Below are positions 45,645-56,438 of a stretch of 64,000 bases of DNA, piece by piece. The notes under the pieces were generated by a model. The model did no database searches. It worked only from the letters and a program-made list of their open reading frames with translations, and was not told the origin of the DNA. A program made the position numbers and the translations under genes. The stretch's first letter is position 1; every line of letters starts with the position of its first letter. This DNA comes from Rhizophagus clarus (taxonomy: Eukaryota; Glomeromycota; Glomeromycetes; Glomerales; Glomeraceae): assembly GCA_015698045.1 (NCBI GenBank), contig BLAL01000039.1:124001-188000 (forward strand), in the 5' to 3' direction.

Positions 45645-47932
45645 GGTTAAGATAGAAAAAAGAGAAAAAAAAAAAAAAAATTTCGTAAAGAAAATAAAAT
45701 AGGAAAAAAGAAAAAAAAAAAAAAAAATCACTTTTTTATAGAAATTTTTTTCGGAGGAAATAAAAACATTTCTCCGGTCAGCTGTTTAAATAGGATCTTC
45801 GTACATATTGAATAATCTTTTTCATTTGACCAAAATGAATTAAAATAAGGAATAAAGTTTTGAGTACAAGGGCACAATCCATGAGATTATCAAAGTTTTT
45901 TGACTGTCAAAATGCGTATGAATGGAGACGAAACTATATATAATGTGGCGCAAGTACTTCCATTTAACGTTAATAATTTCAGAATTTAAAATTTGTACTT
46001 GTTATATTTCCTTCTTTGAAAGTATAAATATATATTACATATTTTTTTGCCCAATTTTCGGGCTAACTTGTGCCAAATTTATTTGATTTACTGCGGTAAT
46101 TTTAATTTAACTTATATAATTTATTAGTCGTAACGTTCGATCGTAAGGGGTTTTGAGTCACATGATGGTTCTCGTACCATAATAAGAATAGTATCTAAAT
46201 TCTCAATATAACAGAGTTAGTTAGCCTGAATATAGCTAATGCATTTGTACAATATATCGCATATAACGTGCACATTGAATTAAAAAGATTTGATATATTT
46301 GATGTATTTTTCCCAAGAAAATTCCGCAATGCTAGAAAAAAAAAAACATTTTACCTTGAGAATCACCCTTTTGCCCTTTTGAACTGATTTTGGCTTCAAC
46401 ACTTCAAAAAATGCCGAAAAATAAATAAATCGACTTTCCTTTTTAGTTTTTTTTTTTTTTATTTTTGGTTAATAGATGACATTAATCATGCCTTGAGAAA
46501 AAAAAAGAAATCAGCCAGAACACTATTTTAAAATCTTTAATTAGGGAATTGTCAATTTAACCAATACGTTCAATATCAAAGAAAATCGTAAACTTATCAA
46601 CAACGAAAACTACTTTTAAACAGTTTGAAATTATTTGGTGCGATAAAACTTCATGTATTATTTTAAAGGAAAAATACTTTCCTTTATTATAATGAATCAA
46701 TTTAAATGGATGAATTATTTTGTATTATTGAACGAATAAAGGCACAAAATTTCGGACCAAAAGAATTAGGAAATTTTCTTGGAAAAAATACATTATACTT
46801 CATATTATTTTTGATAACCCATATTAAATAATTTCTCCCAAATTCACAACACATTTTAATGAAATAGCACAATTGTCAGGGCTCTTTGCATGAAGATTTC
46901 AAAAGATGAGATGCTATTGGATGAAATATGAATGGAAACATAAAAGATAGTGGGATTAGAACTTTTTGCAATTCTATTAAACAGCCAATACTCTTTGGCA
47001 AATAATACAAAAATCTTTTATAAATAGCTTTATCTAATAAACTTGTTTAAAAATAATGGCAGGAAAATTCATTAGTTTTACATGCATTTTCAGGCCAGCA
47101 TTATATGTGTAAAGCTCGCTGGAATTATATTAATGATACAACTAAAAATGTAATAAAAAGTGAGAATAACGCGTTTCAAATTTTTTGGTATATTTATCAT
47201 CTTTTATTATAAGCAAAGAAACAATTCCAAATTTAAACGGTCAACTAGTCGTATAGTACAATACCGTGCCGCCGCGGGACTAGGAATCTTATGATTTGTT
47301 CATTATAAAATTATCGAAAACAAAAAGAATTATTTATATACAGTATACAGAATTATAATGATTTCATTTATTAAAGAACGAAAAGAAAAAATGGAATTTT
47401 TCTAGTGTAATAATGTTTTCGAATAGGAAAATTTCCTTTTTTGAAAACAAAGAACAGGCATTTTAAAGATCTGCAATTAAATCTCTGATTTTGTTTAAAA
47501 TTGTGAAATTGTGAAAAACAATTATTTTATTTACTTATTATTAATCAAAGTAGTTAGAATGAGAAAATTTTAAACATGAATATTGTATAATTAATTCAAA
47601 AACAGCAAGTGTGTGTGGGTAATTAGATTTAATATACATTTTGTTCTTTGTTTGAAATAATTTAACCAAAGATTTGAGAATAATTTTTAAAATAGGTCAG
47701 TGATTCCTATTGTCGTTTCCTTATTTTTATTTATTATTTATTTATTTATTTAAATGATAAAATTTACATCATGATGCGATCAAGTACTCTATACCAGTAT
47801 TAGAGTTAGTAAAATTCGTCAAGATATAAAATCGCAGGTAAATTTTTAGTATTCAGTAAGAGTACCCTTTATTACTCTTTTATTTTAAATACTGTAAATT
47901 GTGACGCGTTTATTATTAAGCAGATATTGAAG
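45645..47932. other. Intergenic, nothing recognised beyond T/A tracts
   Basis: About 2.3 kb. 45661-45727 is an A-rich tract (T-rich on the coding strand) forming the leader of the ubiquitin-ART gene. The rest is AT-rich single-copy-looking sequence without a supportable open frame. Confidence 0.5.
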
Positions 47933-48508
47933 ATGGGGAATACAGCAAGTAGGGCTTTTGATGAAGCAAAACGTAAAATAGAACTAGAATACGAAGCTCG
48001 TAAGCGTGAAAATGAACTCCGTAACGACGAACTGAAGTTTAATTATGGATTAGAAATTAGGAAGGCTGAAATGGAACATCAACATAAGATTGCTGAATTG
48101 ATGACACAAATGAAACAAACAAAATTACATGCTGGGAAAGAACTTATAATTTCTTACATGAATACGATGAATTTAATCATCCAACAAAATAACACAACTT
48201 TTCAGGCCGCTCTCCCACTTTTACAACAGCTCAATAATGATAAATTATCGGATTCTATGAGGGATGCTACTGAAAAAGTTATTAAAAAAATTTATGATGT
48301 AAATATCATTTTTGTTTAATAAGCTATTTCTTCATATTAACAATCTGTTATTTAGGGTTATATGCCTCCTGAAAGACTTCTGGATTATTCAAAAAAACAA
48401 ATCGAAGAACTTCGGCTTAAACAAGATGATGAATTTATGCAATTGATGAATCTCGCTGTTGATCAAAAAGTCATCACTTCGACTGATAAACTATTTCTTC
48501 TAGGATGA
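47933..48508 (+). CDS. Small coiled-coil protein with N-myristoylation motif (2 exons)
   Basis: Exons 47933-48298 and 48356-48508, in frame, 172 residues. The protein starts MGNTASRAF, which fits the N-myristoylation consensus (Gly2, small residue at 6), suggesting membrane attachment. Residues ~8-75 are a highly charged helix with heptad-like spacing (KRKIELEYEARKRENELR), predicted coiled coil. The second exon (PPERLLDYSKKQIEEL) is also helical. No enzyme motif. I do not recognise the family. The frame continues two codons upstream of the ATG only through a TTG. Confidence 0.7.
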
Positions 48509-50858
48509 TACTTATTCATCTTCTCCTTATGTAACATAGTTTTTAACTTGCATTTAAGTTAATATTCTCTAAGTAAAACTTTAAGTCACGTGTTGCAGGC
48601 TTCCCTGATTTGACACCTCGGCTATGATTTGATTAATTTATAATAATGATGTGATTCAAAATATTCTTAACAGAAAGGCAGCTCAATCCATTAACAAATA
48701 AATACATTTAATATATTGTATTTATTAAAATAATTCGGTCTTATGAGCGTTTATTCATGTTTATTCATTATATTAATATGTTTGCGTATATTTAATCGCA
48801 ATTATTGTACAATAATTTGATCATTTTGAGAACAGGCTTTCAAAGACTTCATGGAACAAAATAATGTAATCAATGCATTACATTATATTTGCCAGACAAA
48901 GGGTATAATATGATTTTATATGTCACACACCCTATTTTATAAGATCAAGCACAATTTATTTTCGATCAATCATCGATCACACGGAGTTGCATATTACAAC
49001 ATTCAAAAAATAAGCATGACTTTAATAGGTTACAGTTTAATTTCCATCTCTTTTTATTGATGTAATCATATTAACCAAAAGCGTGAATCCTTTTATCTAT
49101 CTTACGCAAGTAAAAAAAATTCAAACAAACTCACTCCTGAAACATGTCACGTGATGTTGGTCTTTACAGTCATTTGCGTCGGTGGTAGATTCATGGGCTA
49201 CATCTAGCTGAGTTGGATGGGTTTTGTACGTTGTATATAATATTTTTAGTTAAATATTTTACAATAAATATTACATGATCTTTGAATTAATAAAAAAAAA
49301 ATAGAAATAAATTTAAAAATTTATTATTCAATACATACAGTATATGAAAAATTATTAATTTCTAATGATATATACAAATGATATTAGATATCATCAGAAA
49401 TAATATAAATACAATACTAGTTAATATTAAAAATTATTTAACAGATTATTAATAATAATAATTGCAATTTACAGATGGTGGTCATAATTATTGGACTACT
49501 TTATTTTAATAAAATTATGCAAATCATTATATATCATTGTAATGTAAATAAATCATGATAAACACATTCTCAACCCTATTTTTTATAGAAAAATGAAGCC
49601 ACCTACCTTAAAAACTCATGACATAATTATTTACAGTTATAATTATAGATAATTAAGTCTCACTTTTACTAAAAATTTAAAGTGTAAAAGAACTACTATT
49701 AATAGAATAATAAACTGTTTTCATGAAATATATTCTTTAATACCCAAAAAATATTTTTTTTTGGATTTAGTAATAATATTTAAATTTGTTTTTATTATTT
49801 TGCAAATATTTTACTGCATCTAAAGCATGTTTAAAAGTAAGAAAGACTACTTGGCATATAAGGTAAAGAAGATTTTTACTAAATTTCTATTTTTTAATTA
49901 CTTTGTTAAATCATTCTCATATATAATAAATGAAAAAAGGTTTCAAAATAAATTTTTCAGTCAATATCTAGCTGATAATTAACTTATAACTCATTAAAAA
50001 TATATAAATTTTATATGGAAACAGGTCTGAAAAATATTTTTGTCTTAATATAATATGTAATTTTTTAATAAAAATTTGTATTATAGTATTTTTAAATTAC
50101 ATTAATTGAAAATTTTATGATTTTTTAAGTTTTTCAAATTTAATTTTAATTTTATCATTAATATACTATAAAATTTTTAATAGTTACGTTTTATGATTTA
50201 ATAAATAAAATAAAAAAAAATTATTAAATTTGGTTGAATACTATTTATTATGAAATTACTTTTTAAAGTTGTTCAATTAGTCAAAATTAACTAACTCATT
50301 TTTTTTCAATGATTTTTTAAATGACTTATATTTTAATAGACAGATAGTATATAATCTGTTGCTAATATACTTTTGATATCTAATTTTTTACATTACAAGA
50401 GATATATCTGCAAATTTTCACATGTTACAAATATTTATTTATTATACAATAAATGGAAATGTTTTTCCAAAGACTTTTTTATCTACTGTACTTTTAAATA
50501 TATAATTCTTTAAAATCTATTAGTATTCTTTTTTATTTATATTCTTGATAAATAGTAAAAAGTATTATAAAGTTCAATTTAAAGAAATATCAAATATAAT
50601 TTTCTTAAAAATTATTTCAAATTTTTTCATAACTAATTAACAAGTAAGTTTATTAGTATTAAATATATCTTTTTTAAAAAATATTATAAATTTATAATAA
50701 AATATTCATTTTACTATATATAATTTTTGAAAAAATAAATTTTTTTTTGTAAATTCTGATTGTACAAAGTAAAAAAGAGTTGATGTAAAAATAAATAAAT
50801 AATTATATTTATAATTTTTTTTTTAAGTATATCAATTGTATATTTTAAATATAAATTA
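48509..50858. other. AT-rich intergenic, nothing recognised
   Basis: About 2.3 kb. From 49220 onward base composition becomes strongly A/T-dominated with no frames or repeats I can support; the change in texture suggests old repeat DNA. Confidence 0.5.
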
Positions 50859-51867
50859 CAGTCAACTCCCTTTATAGTCACCTCCGTTATAGTCACATTA
50901 CCCTGTATAATCACCTTAGTTAAGTGTCCCAAATTTTCATATATAAAAACTATTGTTTATAGCATAGCGGACATCTCTATTTTATCACAATTTTGCTGAT
51001 CATTTGTCGATTATTTATTAATCATTTATTCAATTTTATCATGTTGCTATAATTAATTTAATTAATTTTAATTGAACAATTCTACATAATAATATATACT
51101 CAAAACTTACAAGCAGTTTAATAATAGTTTAAATTTACTACAATTATATTAAATTTTATTAGAATTATATGTTAAATAATTTATTTTTCAAAAATAAAGA
51201 ATTTTCTTACAATTTTTAGACTATTTATAAAAAAAAATTGAAAGCAATTAGCAAAAATTTAGTTATATAATTTATTTGTTATCAAATTCATATAAATGCC
51301 CAAACATTAATGTTTTCAAATCCAAAAATTGACTAAAACCCAAAAATTGACTGAATTTTAATAATTAGTAATAATTTAATAATATTGCAACAACCAGTGA
51401 TCAGAATTTGATGGTTTATAGCTTGTTAGATTCGTCTTATCAAGACAAACATTTGGTAGTAATTTCATAAATATTTGTGAAAAATTGATTGAGAAATGAC
51501 GTTTGAAAGTTTATATTTATTATACAGATTATAATAATATAATTGCAAATGCAATTTTAGCCATAACTTCTTGGTTACCTAAAATTACATTTGGTTACTT
51601 CAGCCATTAACTTTAAGGAAGTTAAATTATAGCCCATAAAAGTTTCAAGCTTTGCCTGAACTTCTGTGGCTTCACCTGAAGCTTTAAAGTGATATCACTA
51701 AATTTACTATATGATTGGCAATGATCGATAAGGTGATATAAGAATGACCGCTATTCTATCATTTATAGTCACAAACTACTTATAGTCACTATCACATCTT
51801 TTTTTAAAAATTTTATATACAGTATATGTGATTATAAAAAGATATTTATCAAAATATAATTATTCTA

Positions 51868-53857
51868 TTTTTATTTTATTTTTGAAACCAGTTACTTTAT
51901 TAAGTAAATGCCCTTAGGGCGACGTCAAGAGTACAAAAAGACTAACTATATCGAAACCAACTCCGAGAAAGTAGCTAGAATCAGGTAGACTCCAATCCTA
52001 TCGAAACAGGATGACCGGTTAGACCAAAGTCCCAATTTCCAATTAAGGGAGAAAATTGTAGCAACCTATCCATCACAGAACCCAACCCAAAAAGAAATAA
52101 AACACTATATATGACTAAAATTTAGAAATTAGAGTTAACAAAAGCTTGACAATATCCATCTTATCGTCAGTCTTCTTGCCCGAGGACTTCTTTTTCTTTT
52201 TGTCTTTTGACTTTTTCGAAGTCTTCGTTTTGTTCTTGTTAGGTTTAGAATTAGCCGAGTGAGTTTTCGAGGAACTAGAATTCTTGGTCTTCATAGAGGA
52301 GTCTTTACTTTTGGACTTCTTAGTCGAACCAGAGGAATCCTTGGACTTTTTTGTTTGTGAGGCAGTAAGGGGAGCCGAACACCATGGGAGAGAGTAGTCA
52401 ACATCGTTATGATTGAAATTAAATCTGGTCTTCCTACAGATTTCTACATCGTCATATTTTTCGAAGAAGACTACAATCGAGGCCTTTCCACCTGTTTCAA
52501 ATTGTTTAATAGCTTTGATTGGTAAATTACCAAACATTTCCTGAGAAGGAGCAGTGCGTTCCCATGTTGACCAATAACGAGATTCTTGAGGTAAATCATT
52601 AAGGTATAAGCGAAACTGTTCTCTTTTTTTCCTTTGGTGTAGCGACCAGTTTCCAGGGAACCAACGTACAGATATATCACCAAGGGAGTATTGCCATATC
52701 CCCTGTTCGAAGGAAGCGAGTGCGAAAGTTGAGAGACATATTTTGATTCGAAGCGTTTGGTATTTCCTTTGCTTCTTCACTGTCATCGAGATAGGATCTC
52801 CTCACGCTTTAAGTTCAGCAAGTATTTTTTCGTGGGACCAACTTGAGGGTACGTCATAAACAAAGATATCCCTAATGTTATTAACTTTTTCATCAGGAAT
52901 GTTAGTATCAACGATTATTTTTTCCACCGATTTTTCTGGAACCTTCTTTTTCTTCTTATCTTTTGGCATAGTATTACCACTATCGGAAGGATGCGGAGGT
53001 ATAGGTATATCATCATTGGCGAACTCCATGTTTACGTTGATCAATTCCTCATCAGCTGTAGGCGATCGCTACTCGGGCATAATCGGCGATTTTGAGGAGG
53101 TACCAGGCTGAGATATTCCTAATTCAGGTATTATCGGTGGTGTAACTAGGTGTAAGTCACCAGAATTTACCAGATTCTGTATATCACGTGAAATTCCATC
53201 TGCAACTGGACCGCCCACTTTTTCCTCAAAGTTGGACGATATTTTTTGAAAAAATTCAGGCTGGTGAAGAAAAGCTTCAAAAATCCTTAGGCCTGAGTGT
53301 ATTATCAAAGAAACCAGTGTGTTTGGAATGTTTGTTTTGCGTGATATGTCTTTGTATCTTACAGGTTCAGCAGCAACACCAAAGGTCTTTATTAACCTTT
53401 TGCCTTGTTCCTGGGCAGTGCCACTTGTAATATGTTGAAAATTTTCGTCGAGCAAAGCAAGAACATGTTGTTCATATTGTGTGCACCACGACGCTATTTG
53501 GGCATCCGTTGTTACTATCGCAGGGATAGAAGGCCGTGGTGAAGATACAGGTTGCTTGTTTTTGTTTTTCTTCTGTTTCTTTTTCCCTTTTTTCTTGGAC
53601 TGAACTTTGGACCAAGTGCGCTGGGGAGAAGGGGTCTCATCACCCTCTCTATAAACTGAATAAGAAACGATAGAAGAGGACTCTTCAGCTTCAGAAGAAG
53701 AGTCGTTGTCAGTAGGGAGATATTCTTCTTCCATAAAATATTTGTTTTGGCTCAACTCCATAACGTCGTTATTTAATAAAAAAAAAAAAAATTTTGTTTT
53801 AAATTTTATTATGGTTGTGAACGGAACGGGGAAGAGTTTTTTGAACTGCTAAGAATT
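51868..53857 (-). mobile_element. Non-LTR-type retroposon carrying only an ORF1-like gene
   Basis: 1990 bp inserted inside the pogo-like element, flanked by an exact 17-bp direct repeat AAAATATAATTATTCTA at 51851-51867 and 53858-53874. On the minus strand it has a short T-tract leader, one long gene and a ~250-bp 3' region ending in an A-rich tail (AAAAATAAAATAAAAAT). Near the 3' end are two small hairpins, GCCCTAAGGGC and TTACTTAATAAAGTAA. Long target duplication plus A-rich tail indicate LINE-type retroposition. No reverse transcriptase is present. Confidence 0.85.
52115..53761 (-). pseudogene. ORF1-like retroposon protein with two in-frame stops
   Basis: One frame of 549 codons interrupted by TAG at codon 231 (53069-53071) and TGA at codon 320 (52802-52804); the sequence on each side is clearly continuous. 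The N-terminus is acidic and serine-rich (DNDSSSEAEESSS), followed by a Lys-rich patch (KKKGKKKQKKNKNK) and a helical middle. Residues ~296-390 look like an RRM-type RNA-binding fold (DIFVYDVPSSW, GDISVRWFPGNWSL). A very basic Lys/Ser tail follows (~460-545). RRM plus basic tail fits an RNA-binding ORF1 of LINE elements. Both stops fit single transitions (CAG to TAG, TGG to TGA). Confidence 0.78.
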
Positions 53858-54327
53858 AAAATATAATTATTCTATGATCTAATGATCAGATTTATATGAT
53901 CTTTAGCTCATTAGGCTCATTTCATTGAAAGGAATCAAATGGTAGTAATTTTATAACGATTGGATTAATATTGACTGAGAAATTTGATTTTAAAGACCAG
54001 ATCAGCATTTTTTATATGTAAAATTTGTGTAACATTAAATATTTTGACTTATTTTAATTATTACAGGTTCTAGTGATCAGATTTTAATGATCTTAGGCTT
54101 ATTGGAATCGTCTTATCAAGAGAAAACTAATGGTTATAAATCTATAATAATTGGAATAATATTAACAAAATTACTATGATGTGAATATTTAACCAAAATT
54201 ATTACAATTTATAATTCTAACCAAAATTACTGATTTAATTATAAGATTTTATTGCTTATAGTCACATCTCATTATAGTTACCAAATATAAACTGTCCCAA
54301 ATGTGTGACTATAGAGAGAGTTGACTG

Positions 54328-56438
54328 TAGTACAAAAAAACTTACTTTCAATTTTGTGATATTTTTACTAACTATTATTATTTTTAATTATTTTTTTTAT
54401 TTTTAACTATTTTTTGTTCATTAACTAATTTTTTTTTAGATCTTTTATTTTTAAGTGAAAACTTAAAAAAATTAGTATTTTTTTAAAAATACTTACATTA
54501 ATATTTAAATACTATTTAAATAATATTTTTAAAATTTTAAAGATTTTAAAAAAAAAATTAAAAATATAATAGTTAATAAATAAAGAAATATTTAAAAAAT
54601 TTTATTTAGTATGTATTTTAAATAAAATGATTTAAAAATAAATAAAAAAGAAACTGATATCATTTTTTTTTAAAAAATAGTTTCAAAATCAATTTTTATT
54701 GTATTTTTTATAATATAAATAAATAGTATTTTGTTATTTTCTACTGCTTTTAGTTATTTTTGTTATTTTTAATATTTAATTTAATTAATCAATAAATCAC
54801 CTAATTACAGTAATTTAAAAATAGTAATAAATAAATTATAAATATTAAAAAGAAATAAAAACTTAATATAAAAATTAACTTATTTTCAAATTCAAATTCT
54901 GATATATATTATAATTTATATTAAAAAACCATCTTTTAAACTTTAAGTATAGTGGGATACTATGCTTTAACTTAATTAAGTTAAAGCATGATATCCCACT
55001 TAGACTAGGTTATGTTACCATGCTATAATCTAAATATCACACTATAATCTAAATACCACGCTATAATCTAAATATCACACTATAATCTAAATACCACACT
55101 ATAATCTAAATATCACACTATAATCTAAATACCATGTTACGATCTAATAGCTATAACCTAATTACCATGCTTTAATCTGAATACATAACTTGGTTACCAC
55201 ACTTTAACCTACTCTCTTTATTTTGATGTTATCTCTGTTCACATTCTAACTATTTATTTAAACATTTCTTGGTATTTGTATTTTTCTCTTGTATGTGGTT
55301 TTATTATCATGTTATAATCTAAATATTACTCATGCTTTAACCTAATTACCTCTATTTTCTTTCCACTTCTACCCCATTTGTAATTTAAGTTATATATTAA
55401 AGATACTGGCCTTCTGCTCCTGATTGGATACCAAATTCTATATTAAAGTTCTTACCTTTTTACACCTATTTTGTTATCTATCCAAATGCCAAAATATGAT
55501 AAAAAAAATATCATGTTAGGTGGCACAGTAATTTGATGTAAAACTGCGATTAATTTCGGCCAGCTTTATAGCATAATTTTGGCTGATTTTTGGACACATG
55601 ATTTGAGAATCCAGCTTGGCAATATGATGGTACCATGATGGTGTCATGGAACTGTTATGGAACTGTTGAGGAACTGGCATGGAACTAAAGTGATTCTATT
55701 AGTTTGCCAATTCTGAATTAGTTTTATGCTAGCTTGGATGCTGAGTTATTATATCCAAAGATCTGGCCAAAATTATGGAATAGTATTAGCCAAAATTAAG
55801 CAAATCTATACTGCGCCTTACTGCGCCATAGTCATGTGATACTGTTCTGATGACAGAACACACTCTGTCATAATATAGCAAATTTAATTAACTGGTTTTC
55901 ACTAGTTCCGTATACTATGGCCAGCCTATTTAATTGCCAGAAGTGCGCTAATTTTGTAATCCCATTTGTTGCCAGTATATGTATACCAATTTCATGTCCG
56001 AAGTTGAAGATGTGATATGTATTATTATGGCCAGCCAAAAAAGTGCACCATCTTGCAACCTGACTATTGCCTATTTGTTACCAGTGTAATTATACCAATT
56101 TTGCGTCCCAAAGTTTGAATTATTAGAGTACATTCATATTGTATTTCCAGTTGGTTAAATGCAATATGTATTACCATGGCCGGTCCAATTTTTTATATAA
56201 TAATTCTGGAGAAGGCTTCATACCATACTCAAGTACATACTATCGAGATGTAGCCTTCTTTCATTATTTTATATAAAAATTCTGAAGAAAGCTACACTTT
56301 TAGATATATATCTTCTTGTCTTCTCTTTACGATTTGCCGACTAAGTTTACTATTGTCTCTTTTTTGCAACTATCAAAAAAAATAAATTAAATATTTCTGA
56401 ATTTTATAAAGTAATATAAATATTTTCAAACTAATATC
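54328..56438. other. Region upstream of the decayed polymerase
   Basis: 54330-54950 is featureless A/T-rich sequence. 54951-55136 holds the palindrome and 19-bp repeats. 55140-56438 is less A/T-biased, with recurring ATGGCCAGCC and TACCAG strings and a direct repeat of TATATAA.AATTCTG.AGAA (56194 and 56269); this probably belongs to the polymerase element as its 5' region. No gene is supported. Confidence 0.55.
54951..55136. repeat. 50-bp palindrome followed by six 19-bp tandem repeats
   Basis: 54951-55000 is a loop-free palindrome (arm AGTGGGATACTATGCTTTAA), 23 of 25 base pairs matching. 55023-55136 holds six 19-bp units starting CTATAATCTAAATA that alternate between two variants (TCACA and CCACG/CCACA), making a 38-bp higher-order repeat in three copies; the last unit is degenerate at its end. 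Confidence 0.88.

Larger units (their letters stand above)
50859..54327. mobile_element. Pogo/Tigger-like DNA element, split by a retroposon
   Basis: Ends are inverted repeats of ~23 bp starting CAGTCAACTC and continuing with TATAGTCAC, with two mismatches, each bordered by TA (50857-50858 and 54328-54329). Further TATAGTCAC motifs occur near both ends (50889, 51767, 51781, 54257). Subtracting the 1990-bp retroposon and one copy of its target duplication leaves ~1.46 kb without a transposase, so it is non-autonomous or decayed. Three diverged copies of a ~120-170 bp unit (AGTGATCAGA, CGTCTTATCAAGA) lie at about 51392, 53875 and 54067. Confidence 0.78.
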
